Shown here: piece by piece, positions 54,903 to 64,000 of the stretch
Layout of the letters: every line of letters starts with the position of its first letter
Position numbering within the stretch: position 1 is the first letter of the stretch
Source of the DNA: Cellulophaga sp. HaHa_2_95
GTDB taxonomy: Bacteria; Bacteroidota; Bacteroidia; Flavobacteriales; Flavobacteriaceae
NCBI RefSeq assembly: GCF_019278565.1
Contig: NZ_CP058988.1
Span: 2,232,001-2,296,000, forward strand
DNA: 64,000 nucleotides
Reading direction: 5' to 3'
Notes under the pieces: generated by a model
Database searches by the model: none
What the model was told of the DNA's origin: nothing
What the model saw: the letters and a program-made list of their open reading frames with translations, nothing else
Program-made: the position numbers and the translations under genes

Positions 54903-56114
54903 TTGAATATATTCCCTAGAAATTTATTACGATTAAATTTAATTATAGCTATAATAGTTTTCGTATTACCAATATTATTTTACACCTATTTATTTGCTCC
55001 CAAAACATTATATGCGGACTTCTATTTTTGGACATATAAATTTCAAAGTTATTCGAGTTTTAGTGTATTTACGTATATTTTAGTTCAAAAATTATATGTA
55101 TTAGTCTTTGTTAGTATATGGTTTATTACAATATCTGACAGGTGGAAATATTCTTTAATAGCGACCATAATAAGTTTGTCTTATTTAATTTCTGATATGT
55201 TTTTCAGGGAGTCAGGATACATTTTTGTTTATTTCTTTGGAATGATTTTAGGATTTGCTTATATATTATTTCTTGTATATTTAAGTAGAAAATATCAGTT
55301 AAATGCTATTGAAAAAGTTAACGTTTTGGTGTTTGATATATCAAAACTTTTATTATTGAGTTTTAATGAAAAAAGAATTTTCAAAGAAAAGAGTGATATT
55401 TTTAACTCTGAAAATTTGAATAATAATTCAGGAACTTCCATTGGTAGGTTGAATTTAAGAATAAAATATTTACAATCTTTTTTAGAGTATAAAAATAAAT
55501 TTGTTTTAAGTCTCATAGAGCATAAAGAGTCACGTGGTTTGGTAATTACAATTATACTGCTGTTTTCCCCCTCATTATTTTTTATCCATTACCTGATGCC
55601 TTCAAATACGTCTATTATTAACATTGGAGAAATTAATATTGATACGGAAGCAACTTCTCTTAAAGTGTTTTTCTATTTTTTTAACAATAAACTTTTCAAT
55701 TTTATTTTATTATCCATTTGGTTTTTTACAACACGAAATATTTTAAAACATGGCATTTTTTTTAATTTAATTCTTACGGTATTTCAGTTTGTTACCATAT
55801 TAATTGATACTAATAAAATCGATGAAAATGAACTTTTGACAGCACTTCCCATTATGATTCCAATATTATTAACGTTTCTATTATTACACAAAATCATTAA
55901 ATATAAGAGTAAGAATGAGATTTTAAATGGAGAGATAGAACAGGAGATTCAGGAGGTGTTAACGGCAATCAATACACTAGAAGAGCATGAAAACAACTTA
56001 GTAGCAGAATTAATTTCATTACGAGAGAATCAATCAAATCTTTCTAAAGCAGCGTATCAGCAAGAACTTTTAAGAATTAAAGCTGCTATTGAACGAAAAA
56101 TAGCTACAGATTAA
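54903..56114 (+). CDS. Tandem array membrane protein 3
   Basis: A 403-residue paralogue. It starts at TTG (MNIFPRNLLRLNLIIAIIVF), again with no upstream ATG in frame. Shared landmarks: VFVSIWFITISDRWKYSL, a linker with RLNLRIKYLQSFLEY, then FILLSIWFFTTRNILKHGIFF and KIDENELLTALPIMIPILLT. The tail is GEIEQEIQEVLTAINTLEEH, then KAAYQQELLRIKAAIE. It is closest to protein 1 in its C-half (HKIIKYKS shared). Gap to gene 2 is 27 bases. Function unknown. Confidence 0.8.
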   Translation: MNIFPRNLLRLNLIIAIIVFVLPILFYTYLFAPKTLYADFYFWTYKFQSYSSFSVFTYILVQKLYVLVFVSIWFITISDRWKYSLIATIISLSYLISDMFFRESGYIFVYFFGMILGFAYILFLVYLSRKYQLNAIEKVNVLVFDISKLLLLSFNEKRIFKEKSDIFNSENLNNNSGTSIGRLNLRIKYLQSFLEYKNKFVLSLIEHKESRGLVITIILLFSPSLFFIHYLMPSNTSIINIGEINIDTEATSLKVFFYFFNNKLFNFILLSIWFFTTRNILKHGIFFNLILTVFQFVTILIDTNKIDENELLTALPIMIPILLTFLLLHKIIKYKSKNEILNGEIEQEIQEVLTAINTLEEHENNLVAELISLRENQSNLSKAAYQQELLRIKAAIERKIATD

Positions 56115-56176
56115 CTTTTAAACATACCAGTAGCCTTAATTCTACGTACATATAATAAAGTATAGAATCCTTACGT

Positions 56177-57385
56177 ATGAATTTATATTTTAAAAAGAAG
56201 GTAGCTTTCCAAATTATTGTTACTTTTTTTATTTTATTGCTTTGCATTTTCATGTATGCTTATCTTTTTTTTAAAGATATGGCCGTATGGAAAACACCTT
56301 TTTTTGAAATAACGCCCGTTTTTTTCGATACCATAGAATACAGTATTTGGCATTATTTTTCCAAAATTCATCTAGCCCTATTAGCTTCTTTTATTTTTTT
56401 GACAACGATTGATAAGTGGAAATACGCCTTGATAGTATTTATTTTTATTGGTTATTATCAAGTTTATGGTGCGTTTAATGTAGTTGGTTACGGTGTAATT
56501 CTGTCGGAAATATTACCTTTTGTAGTATTTCCTCTACATTTGATATTGCTTTTTTATATTGATAAAAAAATGAAGAAGTACAGAATAGCAGCTGCAAACA
56601 TAACACAGATTAATATTTTAAAAGAATTACTTAGTTTACAGGGTTACAAAGCTAAAAATGAGACTATTGAAAGCAAGATTAACAAGGAAGATATAACCTT
56701 TAAAACTATTTTTTCTTTAGACCGACGGTTAAAAGAATTGCAGACTTTGTCTCATGACATTACTACTAGGTATACCATATATATGGCTACTGCAAATACG
56801 AAAAATGTATTTCTCTTTTTTTTAGTTTTATTGCTGCCGCTACTTACGTTCTCTTATAAATGGGTTCCTGTTACCTTAAATGAAGTTTCTTTAATTAATT
56901 TAAAATTAAAAATTCCAGAGGGTGATTTTCAGACCTATGTTTGGCTAATAAGTTTTAAGCTTACCATATTTGTATTGCTTTTTATATGGTTTATAACCTC
57001 CAAACAACTTTGGAGATATGCTGTATTAATTCATTTAAGTGTAGTGGCTATTCAGCTTTATCAAGTGATTATAGGTAGTGAAACCATATTTGACGAAGTC
57101 GAAATTTTTAAGGCGATACCGGTGATAGTTCCTTTGCTTGTATTGATCTTCTTTTTGGTAAAGTGGATCAATTACAAAACTAGGGCAGAGTATCTTAATG
57201 AAGTGGTGAATGAAAAAATGAATGCAATTTTGGAGCTCATTGAAAAAAGTCAGTTGGGGGGAACTAAATTAATCCTCCAATTTCAGGATTTAAAATCCGA
57301 AAAGGAATCAATGAAAGAGGAGGATTATTTTGAACGATTAAATGAGCTTAAGAAAGCCATTGAAAGTCAAGGCGTAATTTTATAG
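56177..57385 (+). CDS. Tandem array membrane protein 4, most divergent copy
   Basis: A 402-residue paralogue with an ATG start (MNLYFKKKVAFQIIVTFFIL). The same eight-helix layout is visible, but the N-half has drifted (LALLASFIFLTTIDKWKYAL in place of SIWFxT). The C-half retains VLLFIWFITSKQLWRYAVL and IFDEVEIFKAIPVIVPLLV. The tail is VNEKMNAILELIEKSQ, then KEEDYFERLNELKKAIES. A 62-base gap precedes it, larger than between the other copies, so it may have separate expression. It is convergent with an Xre regulator gene. Function unknown. Confidence 0.8.
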   Translation: MNLYFKKKVAFQIIVTFFILLLCIFMYAYLFFKDMAVWKTPFFEITPVFFDTIEYSIWHYFSKIHLALLASFIFLTTIDKWKYALIVFIFIGYYQVYGAFNVVGYGVILSEILPFVVFPLHLILLFYIDKKMKKYRIAAANITQINILKELLSLQGYKAKNETIESKINKEDITFKTIFSLDRRLKELQTLSHDITTRYTIYMATANTKNVFLFFLVLLLPLLTFSYKWVPVTLNEVSLINLKLKIPEGDFQTYVWLISFKLTIFVLLFIWFITSKQLWRYAVLIHLSVVAIQLYQVIIGSETIFDEVEIFKAIPVIVPLLVLIFFLVKWINYKTRAEYLNEVVNEKMNAILELIEKSQLGGTKLILQFQDLKSEKESMKEEDYFERLNELKKAIESQGVIL

Positions 57386-57392
57386 ATGACAT

Positions 57393-57770
57393 TTAATTCT
57401 TGTCTTCCATAGCATTAATTTCGTCAGTTACATCTTTTAAAAGACTACGTAACTCTCTCTCTTGACGCTCTCTAATCTTGCGCTCAATAATTTGCTCAAT
57501 TTCCGACTGTTTTTCCTTCGGTAATTGGTTAAAATTTAAAGAATTTGCATCAGATTTTAACATCTCTCCTTCGCCGGTTATTAACCAAACTAAGTTTAAA
57601 TTAGGATAAGTAGCGACTATATTCTCTATAACGTCACTTCCTATTGAGGCATTGTTCTTTAGCATTCTTAACGTGTAACCATTACTTGCACCTATGGAAA
57701 GGTCAAATTGTCGGGCACTCATACCTGCATGTTTGATGAACTGCATCAATCGATCTACTGTTTTGAACAT
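57393..57770 (-). CDS. Small Xre-family regulator at the end of the array
   Basis: A 125-residue protein. The N-terminal helix-turn-helix (about 4-55: DRLMQFIKHAGMSARQFDLS, NGYTLRMLKNNASI) leads into YPNLNLVWLITGEGEML, the same signature as the Xre protein at 43387-43854. The C-terminal third is a charged predicted coiled coil (QSEIEQIIERKIRERQEREL). It converges on array gene 4 with only seven bases between the stops. A regulatory link to the array is suggested by position only. Confidence 0.75.
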   Translation of the reverse strand: MFKTVDRLMQFIKHAGMSARQFDLSIGASNGYTLRMLKNNASIGSDVIENIVATYPNLNLVWLITGEGEMLKSDANSLNFNQLPKEKQSEIEQIIERKIRERQERELRSLLKDVTDEINAMEDKN

Positions 57771-57959
57771 AACTATTGTTTTTAGTTGAAACTATAGTAA
57801 ATATAGGTATTATTCGTTAAACTGTGATGCATTATTCCCCATTTATTAGATGAAATGCACTCTTATCGTGTGTTTTACACAAAACGGTAGGAAATAAGCT
57901 GTGAAATTATGTAGACTAGGTTCTATTATAGTCTTTGAAATTTAATAATTAAATATTTT

Positions 57960-59504
57960 TCACCTTGGTTCTAGGACTACAAAGGGTATAATCATCTCTT
58001 CTAAAGAAACACCGCCATGTTGGTATGTATTTCGATAGTAACTTACATAATGATTGTAGTTGTTTGGATAAGCAAAAAAGGAATCGTTTTTTGCGAATAT
58101 AAAGGAGCTACTCATATTAATGGTGGGCAAAAATATATCACTAGGTTTTGTAGCTTCATACACTTCTTTTTTTTCGTAAGACAAACTACGCCCAGTTTTG
58201 TATCTTAAATTTAAACTCGTGTCTTTGTCACCAACTACCTTTGAGGGCTGCTTCACATTTATTGTTCCGTGGTCTGTAGTGATAATCAACTTTTGACCCA
58301 TAGTTTGTGCTTGTTGAATGATTTCTAGCAGCGGAGAGTTTTTAAACCAGCTCTGCGTTAGTGATCTGTAAGCTTTATCATTAGAGGCAAGTTCCTTAAT
58401 AACTTCCATCTCTGTTTTAGAATGAGAAAGCATATCAACAAAATTATACACGATGACAGTAAGGTCATTCTTCTTTTGTGATTTGTAGTTTTGTGACAAT
58501 TGTTTCCCTTGTCTTAAACTACTTATTTTATGATACTCCCAAGTTAAGTCTAAGCCCAATCGCTTTAATTGAGCTCCTAGAAATTCGGCCTCAAACAAAT
58601 TTTTGCCTCCATCATCAGTATCATTTTTCCACCAATCCGGATATTTCTTCTCCATATCTAAAGGTGTTAGACCAGAGAATATGGCATTTCTGGCATATTG
58701 TGTTGCCGTTGGTAGGATACTGAAATAGCTCGTTTCCTTTTTCTTTTTAAAGAAGGGTGTAACAGTATCTTCAAAAGCTAACCACTGATCGTAACGCAAG
58801 TTATCTACAACAACTAATAATGTAGGTTGTTCTTTCAATTCTGGTTTTACTAATTCTCTAAACACTGTATGTGATAAAACGGGACCATCTTCATCATGAA
58901 ACCAGTCTTCATAATTTTTATCAATAAATTTTCCAAAATGGTTATTAGCTTCAGATTTCTGAGACTCCAGTATTTCAAACATGCTAGAATCTTCAATCTC
59001 CTCTAAGCGAAGCTCCCAAGTAATCAGTTTTTTATATAAATCGGTCCATTCACTATGGGAATTTACCATAGAGAGATCCATTGCAATTTTCCTGAATTCT
59101 TGCTGGTAATTGGCTGTAGTTTTTTCTGATACCAATCTGGAGTTGTCTAAGCTTTTCTTAAGCGATAGTAATATTTGATTAGGATTAACAGGTTTAATAA
59201 GGTAATCGGCTATTTTAGAACCAATAGCTTCATCCATAATATATTCTTCTTCACTCTTCGTGATCATTACAACGGGTAGGGTAGCGTCTATATCTTTAAG
59301 CTCCGTTAAGGTCTCAAGGCCAGAGATTCCTGGCATGTTTTCATCTAAGAAAACAATATCAAAACGAGTTTTGGCTACTTCTTCAAGAGCTTCTTGTCCG
59401 CTTTTACAGGTGACTACTATATAATTTTTACTTTCTAAGAATAGGATGTGAGATTTTAATAAATCTATTTCATCATCTACCCAAAGGATCGTTATTTTAT
59501 TCAT
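57960..59504 (-). CDS. porX: PorX, response regulator of the type IX secretion system
   Basis: A 514-residue protein. The N-terminal receiver domain has the acidic pair DD (10-11), phospho-acceptor Asp54 (FDIVFLDENMPG), Thr/Ser in VMITK and Lys in YLIKPVNP. A helical segment follows. The C-terminal alkaline-phosphatase-like PglZ domain has PTLLVVVDNLRYDQW and ITTDHGTINVKQP as metal-site motifs. PorX with its kinase PorY controls T9SS genes in Bacteroidota and has oligonucleotide phosphodiesterase activity. Full length. Confidence 0.92.
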   Translation of the reverse strand: MNKITILWVDDEIDLLKSHILFLESKNYIVVTCKSGQEALEEVAKTRFDIVFLDENMPGISGLETLTELKDIDATLPVVMITKSEEEYIMDEAIGSKIADYLIKPVNPNQILLSLKKSLDNSRLVSEKTTANYQQEFRKIAMDLSMVNSHSEWTDLYKKLITWELRLEEIEDSSMFEILESQKSEANNHFGKFIDKNYEDWFHDEDGPVLSHTVFRELVKPELKEQPTLLVVVDNLRYDQWLAFEDTVTPFFKKKKETSYFSILPTATQYARNAIFSGLTPLDMEKKYPDWWKNDTDDGGKNLFEAEFLGAQLKRLGLDLTWEYHKISSLRQGKQLSQNYKSQKKNDLTVIVYNFVDMLSHSKTEMEVIKELASNDKAYRSLTQSWFKNSPLLEIIQQAQTMGQKLIITTDHGTINVKQPSKVVGDKDTSLNLRYKTGRSLSYEKKEVYEATKPSDIFLPTINMSSSFIFAKNDSFFAYPNNYNHYVSYYRNTYQHGGVSLEEMIIPFVVLEPR

Positions 59505-59586
59505 GTATTTTGTATAAATCTATTCAAAGCCTTTTAGACCGTCTAATATTCTGGCTTTTTAATGGTATACTTAAAGATCATTTGTA

Positions 59587-59594
59587 TAACTTTG
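59587..59594 (+). promoter_or_regulatory. -7 element for the HD-domain gene
   Basis: TAACTTTG, an exact TAnnTTTG match, 21 bases before the TTG at 59616. It lies inside the longer open frame, which argues against an ATG start at 59562. Confidence 0.5.
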
Positions 59595-59615
59595 AAGCTA
59601 ACAAATCATTTTAAT

Positions 59616-60845
59616 TTGATAAAGTTAAAGAAACTTGAAATTTTTAATGATCCTATTTACGGATTTATTAACATTCCTACGCCTTTAGTTTTTAGTTTGA
59701 TTGCTGAACCTAGCTTTCAACGCTTACGCAGAATATCTCAAATGGGCATGTCTTATTTGGTATATCCGGGGGCACACCATACGCGTTTTCATCATGCTTT
59801 AGGGTGTATGCATCTTATGCAACAAGCAGTGCAGATTCTTCGAATAAAAGACATTGACATTTCTGAAAAAGAAGAGGAAGGCTTGCTTTGTGCTATTTTA
59901 TTGCATGATATTGGTCACGGCCCTTTTTCACATGCCATGGAACATAGTATTGTTGAAGGGGTGAGTCATGAATATATCTCGCTACAATTCATGGAGTCTT
60001 TGAATAAAAAATTTAAAGGTAAACTAACGACAGCTATTGCTATTTTTAAAGGGGAGCATTCTAAGAAATTTTTAAATCAATTGGTTTCTAGTCAGTTAGA
60101 TATTGATCGATTAGATTATTTAAAACGAGACAGCTTTTACACGGGTGTTGCGGAAGGTAACATTAATTCGGAGCGTTTAATTACCATGTTGAATGTAGTA
60201 GATAACGAGCTCGTAGTAGAACGAAAAGGGATTTATTCTGTCGAGAAATTTCTTATGGCTCGGAGGTTTATGTATTGGCAAGTCTATTTACATAAAACAG
60301 GTTTGGTGGCAGAACAGCTGCTTATAAGTATTTTAAAAAGAGCAAAGGAGCTGCTAGCAAGAGGAGAGAAGCTAGCGTGTAGTGATGCGCTTATGTTCTT
60401 TATGACTAATAAAATAGGTAAGGATGATTTCACCGAATCAAATTTAAATCGTTTTGCTTCACTAGATGACGTGGATATTTTATCTGCAATTAAACAATGG
60501 CAGAATTCGTCCGATTTTACGCTTTCTAAACTTTCTGAAATGATTTTAAATAGGGAATTATTGCAGATTAAGATAAAAAATAAGCCTATCAGCCTAAAAA
60601 AACTAGCGAAACAACGTGCTGTTTTTATGAAAGAATACCAGTTGAATGAACATGATGTAAATTATTTTGTATACACAGGAATCGTTCAAAATCAGACCTA
60701 TGATTCTAAAAAACAAAATATTAAAATATTAAATGATAATGGAAAAGTTACTGATGTTGTAAAGGCTTCTGATCAATTAAATTTGAAAACAGTTTCTAAA
60801 ATTACCACCAAGTATTATATCTGTTATCCTAAACTTACTGTTTAA
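59616..60845 (+). CDS. HD-domain phosphohydrolase
   Basis: A dNTPase/SAMHD1-like HD protein of about 409 residues. The TTG at 59616 gives [18 protein letters not shown], the usual start of the family. The in-frame ATG at 59562 would add 18 atypical residues and place the promoter element inside the gene. The metal motif is [13 protein letters not shown], with [16 protein letters not shown], and [20 protein letters not shown] follows. It likely hydrolyses nucleotides; which ones is not evident. It lies divergent from porX, upstream of lpxD. Confidence 0.85.
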   Translation: MIKLKKLEIFNDPIYGFINIPTPLVFSLIAEPSFQRLRRISQMGMSYLVYPGAHHTRFHHALGCMHLMQQAVQILRIKDIDISEKEEEGLLCAILLHDIGHGPFSHAMEHSIVEGVSHEYISLQFMESLNKKFKGKLTTAIAIFKGEHSKKFLNQLVSSQLDIDRLDYLKRDSFYTGVAEGNINSERLITMLNVVDNELVVERKGIYSVEKFLMARRFMYWQVYLHKTGLVAEQLLISILKRAKELLARGEKLACSDALMFFMTNKIGKDDFTESNLNRFASLDDVDILSAIKQWQNSSDFTLSKLSEMILNRELLQIKIKNKPISLKKLAKQRAVFMKEYQLNEHDVNYFVYTGIVQNQTYDSKKQNIKILNDNGKVTDVVKASDQLNLKTVSKITTKYYICYPKLTV

Positions 60846-60855
60846 CTATTTTTGT

Positions 60856-60863
60856 TACTTTTG
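60856..60863 (+). promoter_or_regulatory. -7 element just before lpxD
   Basis: TACTTTTG ends five bases before the lpxD ATG, so transcription would begin at or next to the start codon. This suggests a nearly leaderless mRNA. Confidence 0.5.
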
Positions 60864-60868
60864 CCTTT

Positions 60869-61897
60869 ATGAAATTTACAGCTAGTCAAATTGCGGGTAT
60901 TTTGGAAGGAGAACTGGAAGGTAATCCTGATATCGCGGTTGATAAATTGGCTAAAATAGAAGAAGGAGAACAAGGGTCTCTTACTTTTTTAGCAAATCCG
61001 AAATACACACAACATATATATACTACCAAGTCTTCTATAACTATAGTGAATAAAGATTTTGTAGCAGAACATGATTTGTCAACTACACTTATTAAAGTAG
61101 ATGATGCCTATGAGTCATTTTCGAAATTATTAGAATATTACAATCAAGTAAAAAATAATAAAACAGGGATTGAGAGCCCCTCGTTTATTTCAGCATCTAC
61201 TACTTACGGTGAAGATTGCTATATAGGTGCCTTTGCCTATATAGGCGAAAATGTGGTGTTAGGCGATAAAGTGAAAATATATCCTAATGTTTATGTGGGA
61301 GATAATGTACGCTTAGGAGATAATGTTATTGTTTTTGCGGGTGCTAAAATCTATTCAGAATCTGTAATTGGTAATAACTGTGTGATTCATAGCGGGGTTA
61401 TTGTTGGTTCAGACGGATTTGGATTTACACCAAATGCGGAGGGCGAATATAAAAAAGTGCCTCAAACAGGTAATGTAATTATTGAAGATAATGTTGATAT
61501 AGGTGCAGGTACTACCATAGATAGAGCTACCTTAGGGTCTACCATAATTAGAAAAGGCGTAAAATTAGATAACCAAATACAAATTGCTCACAATGTAGAA
61601 ATTGGAGAGCACACTGTAATTGCTGCGCAAACTGGCGTTGCTGGTTCTACGAAGATAGGTAAACACTGTATGATTGGTGGTCAAGTAGGTATTGTAGGGC
61701 ATATCACCATAGGAGATAATGTGCGCATACAAGCGCAATCTGGTATAGGAAGAAATATAAAAACTGGAGAAGTGATACAAGGTTCTCCTGCTTTAACATA
61801 TGGCGATTATAACAAGTCTTATGTACATTTTAAAAATTTACCGAAGATTATTAATAGGATTAACGAAATAGAAAAAAAGATTGGCCGTGAGCAATAA
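60869..61897 (+). CDS. lpxD: UDP-3-O-acylglucosamine N-acyltransferase
   Basis: A 342-residue LpxD, third step of lipid A synthesis. The N-terminal uridine-binding domain (1-100: [13 protein letters not shown]) is followed by a left-handed beta-helix of hexapeptide repeats ([20 protein letters not shown]). The catalytic His is in [12 protein letters not shown], and [10 protein letters not shown] binds acyl carrier. A C-terminal helix follows. The stop overlaps the start of lpxC/fabZ. First gene of a lipid A operon. Confidence 0.95.
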   Translation: MKFTASQIAGILEGELEGNPDIAVDKLAKIEEGEQGSLTFLANPKYTQHIYTTKSSITIVNKDFVAEHDLSTTLIKVDDAYESFSKLLEYYNQVKNNKTGIESPSFISASTTYGEDCYIGAFAYIGENVVLGDKVKIYPNVYVGDNVRLGDNVIVFAGAKIYSESVIGNNCVIHSGVIVGSDGFGFTPNAEGEYKKVPQTGNVIIEDNVDIGAGTTIDRATLGSTIIRKGVKLDNQIQIAHNVEIGEHTVIAAQTGVAGSTKIGKHCMIGGQVGIVGHITIGDNVRIQAQSGIGRNIKTGEVIQGSPALTYGDYNKSYVHFKNLPKIINRINEIEKKIGREQ

Positions 61898-63278
61898 ACA
61901 ACGAACAATTGGCAAAGAAGTTACTTTATCTGGTGTAGGATTACATACAGGAGAGAACGTTACAATGAAATTGGTACCTGCGCCAGAAAATCATGGGTAT
62001 GCTTTTAAACGAACAGATTTAGAAGGAGAACCTATTATTGAGGCAGATGCAGCTTATGTTGTAAATACTCAGAGAGGGACCAATTTAGAAAAAAGGGGTG
62101 TTAAAATTCAAACTTCAGAACATGTTCTTGCAGCATTAGTAGGCTTAGAGATTGATAACGTTTTGATAGAGCTAAATGCTCCAGAACCACCGATAATGGA
62201 TGGTTCTTCTAAGTTTTTCGTAGAAGCTCTTGAAGAAGCAGGTATTGTTGAGCAAGAATCTGAAAGAGAAATTTACGTAGTTAAAGAAGTGATATCGTAC
62301 AAAGATGAAGCAACCGGCAGTGAAATTACGGTAATACCTTCAGACGATTATCAGATTACTACTATGGTAGATTTTGGTACTAAAGTATTAGGAACACAGA
62401 ATGCTACTTTAGATAAGTTGTCAGATTTCAAGGCAGAAATTTCAGAGGCTAGAACGTTTAGTTTTCTACACGAATTGGAAATGCTTTTAGAGCACGGATT
62501 AATTAAAGGTGGAGATTTAAACAATGCTATAGTTTACGTAGATAAAGAGATTTCTGAAGAAACGATGAAAAAGCTTGAAAAAGCTTTTAACAAAAAGAAG
62601 CTGTCTATTAAACCAAACGGAATTTTAGATAACTTAACATTGCATCATCCTAATGAAGCAGCGCGCCATAAATTGTTAGATGTTATAGGTGATGTAGCTT
62701 TGGCGGGTACGCGTATCCGTGGTAAAATTATAGCCAACAAGCCAGGTCATTTTGTAAATACACAATTTGCAAAAAAACTGTCGAAAATTATAAAATTAGA
62801 AAAGCGCAATAAAGTTCCTCAATATGATTTGAATCAGCCGCCATTGATGGATATTCATCAAATTATGGAAGTACTTCCTCATAGGCCTCCGTTCTTATTG
62901 ATTGATAGAATTTTAGAGCTTTCTGATACGCATGTTGTGGGAATGAAAAACGTTACAATGAACGAAAATTTCTTTGTAGGTCATTTTCCAGGTGCACCAG
63001 TAATGCCAGGAGTTTTGCAAGTAGAAGCTATGGCGCAGACTGGAGGTATTTTAGTATTAAGTACTGTTCCGGATCCAGAAAATTACTTGACATTTTTCAT
63101 GAAAATGGATAATGTGAAATTTAAACAAAAAGTACTTCCAGGGGATACATTGACTTTTCACTGTAGCCTTATTACGCCAATAAGAAGAGGTATTTGTCAC
63201 ATGCAAGCGTATGCTTATGCAAATAATAAGCTGGTGTGTGAAGCAGAATTAATGGCGCAAATAGCTAAAAAGAAATAG
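61887..63278 (+). CDS. lpxC-fabZ: Bifunctional LpxC deacetylase / FabZ dehydratase
   Basis: A fusion of about 463 residues, normal for Bacteroidota. The N-part is the zinc deacetylase LpxC of lipid A synthesis ([18 protein letters not shown], and [17 protein letters not shown] with zinc His and Asp). The C-part, from about residue 320, is the 3-hydroxyacyl-ACP dehydratase FabZ ([11 protein letters not shown] with catalytic His, then [18 protein letters not shown] with Glu). I prefer the GTG at 61887 ([12 protein letters not shown], family-like) over the TTG at 61881. It overlaps lpxD by 11 bases, implying coupled translation. Confidence 0.95.
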   Translation: MSNKQRTIGKEVTLSGVGLHTGENVTMKLVPAPENHGYAFKRTDLEGEPIIEADAAYVVNTQRGTNLEKRGVKIQTSEHVLAALVGLEIDNVLIELNAPEPPIMDGSSKFFVEALEEAGIVEQESEREIYVVKEVISYKDEATGSEITVIPSDDYQITTMVDFGTKVLGTQNATLDKLSDFKAEISEARTFSFLHELEMLLEHGLIKGGDLNNAIVYVDKEISEETMKKLEKAFNKKKLSIKPNGILDNLTLHHPNEAARHKLLDVIGDVALAGTRIRGKIIANKPGHFVNTQFAKKLSKIIKLEKRNKVPQYDLNQPPLMDIHQIMEVLPHRPPFLLIDRILELSDTHVVGMKNVTMNENFFVGHFPGAPVMPGVLQVEAMAQTGGILVLSTVPDPENYLTFFMKMDNVKFKQKVLPGDTLTFHCSLITPIRRGICHMQAYAYANNKLVCEAELMAQIAKKK

Positions 63279-63279
63279 A

Positions 63280-64000
63280 ATGAATCAACCACTGGCATAT
63301 ATTCATCCAGGAGCTAAAATCGCTAAGAACGTAGTAGTAGAACCTTTTACCACCATTCATAATAATGTTATTATTGGCGATGGTACGTGGATTGGTTCTA
63401 ACGTAACGATAATGGAAGGCGCACGAATAGGCAAAAATTGTAATATTTTTCCTGGTGCAGTAATTTCAGCACCTCCTCAAGATTTAAAATATCAAGGAGA
63501 AGAAACTACGGTTATAATTGGTGACAATACCACAATTAGAGAATGTGCAACCATTCATAAAGGAACTTCAGACCGCATGAAAACGGTAATTGGAAAAAAT
63601 TGTTTAATCATGGCCTATTGCCATGTTGCCCATGACTGTTTAGTGGGGGATAATTGTATTTTTTCTAATAATTCTACTTTAGCAGGGCATGTTACTATAG
63701 GAGATAATGTGATTCTTGCAGGACTAGTTGCAGTGCATCAATTCGTGTCTATAGGACAGCATGCTTTTGTAACTGGTGGATCTTTAGTTCGTAAAGATGT
63801 TCCTCCGTATGTAAAAGCCGCGCGTGAGCCACTTTCTTATGTAGGGATCAATTCGGTAGGGCTAAGAAGAAGAGGCTTTACGTCAGAAAAAATTAGAGAA
63901 GTACAGAATATTTATAGAATTTTATATCAAAAAAACTATAACAATTCTCAAGCTGTCCAAATTATTGAGGCAGAAATGGAAGCTACTCCTGAGCGTGATG
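63280..64000 (+). CDS. lpxA: UDP-N-acetylglucosamine acyltransferase, 3' end cut by window
   Basis: Begins with ATG at 63280, one base after the stop of lpxC/fabZ, and runs open to the right edge (240 codons of about 260). It starts MNQPLAYIHPGAKI. Hexapeptide repeats form the left-handed helix, and the catalytic His lies in AYCHVAHDC. AGLVAVHQFVSIGQHAFV and SVGLRRRGF are typical of LpxA. It catalyses the first acylation in lipid A synthesis. Operon order lpxD-lpxC/fabZ-lpxA is usual for the phylum. Confidence 0.95.
   Translation, partial: MNQPLAYIHPGAKIAKNVVVEPFTTIHNNVIIGDGTWIGSNVTIMEGARIGKNCNIFPGAVISAPPQDLKYQGEETTVIIGDNTTIRECATIHKGTSDRMKTVIGKNCLIMAYCHVAHDCLVGDNCIFSNNSTLAGHVTIGDNVILAGLVAVHQFVSIGQHAFVTGGSLVRKDVPPYVKAAREPLSYVGINSVGLRRRGFTSEKIREVQNIYRILYQKNYNNSQAVQIIEAEMEATPERD

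Noticed and set aside
59562..59615. ATG start at 59562 for the HD-domain gene
   Set aside because: Adds 18 atypical residues and would contain the -7 element. The TTG at 59616 gives the family-like N-terminus.
1..64000. CRISPR array, tRNA or rRNA gene, insertion sequence, prophage
   Set aside because: I saw no regularly spaced repeats of CRISPR type, no cloverleaf with GGTTCGA-like arm, no transposase or integrase gene, and no phage structural gene. A tool such as tRNAscan-SE would be needed to exclude tRNAs fully.

Overview
The window looks like chromosomal DNA from a marine, alginate-degrading member of the Flavobacteriaceae (phylum Bacteroidota). The evidence is AT-rich DNA, SusC/SusD pairs, TonB-dependent receptors with carboxypeptidase-regulatory-like N-termini, a PorX-type regulator of the type IX secretion system, an LpxC-FabZ fusion, and many promoters with the Bacteroidota -7 element TAnnTTTG. 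No tRNA, rRNA, CRISPR array, insertion sequence or phage module was recognised.

Bases 1-17701 are an alginate utilisation locus. It holds a PL17 oligoalginate lyase (cut by the left edge and frameshifted), a KdgF-like cupin, SusC and SusD, two surface lipoproteins and a PL7 alginate lyase. These are followed by a FadR-type GntR regulator, a hexuronate-type MFS transporter, two short-chain dehydrogenases (probable DEH reductases), a LacI regulator, 2-keto-3-deoxygluconate kinase and a PFK with pyrophosphate-type signatures. The implied route is surface lysis and import by SusCD, cleavage to monouronate, linearisation by KdgF, inner-membrane uptake, reduction to KDG and phosphorylation to KDPG. 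No KDPG aldolase lies in the window. Two operator families are visible: TTGGTnAACCAA-like sites at susC and at the gntR gene, and TTAATCGATTAA twice between lacI and kdgK.

Bases 17860-33638 are mostly on the minus strand. They carry a TonB-dependent receptor with a His/Cys-rich small partner, several small conserved proteins of unknown function, serA and serC, an acyl-CoA reductase facing a ferredoxin, and a sigma/FecR/TonB-receptor signalling cassette with two paralogous receptors.

Bases 33849-49253 are mainly housekeeping: ychF, a frameshifted EamA permease, parE-parC, mscL, a fatty acid hydroxylase-family protein, an M14 peptidase divergent from a small Xre regulator, an Lrp regulator, DinB, aroB and proline dehydrogenase. 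An 820-base stretch after the hydroxylase gene has no convincing gene.

Bases 49262-64000 contain ald, tsaE, porX, an HD phosphohydrolase and lpxD-lpxC/fabZ-lpxA. Between tsaE and porX lies the least explained feature of the window: four tandem paralogous genes for roughly 400-residue, eight-helix membrane proteins. Each protein is itself an internal duplication. Three of the four appear to start with TTG. A 176-residue single-unit relative sits nearby beside ald, and an Xre regulator closes the array. I do not recognise this family and regard it as the best candidate for an undescribed system.
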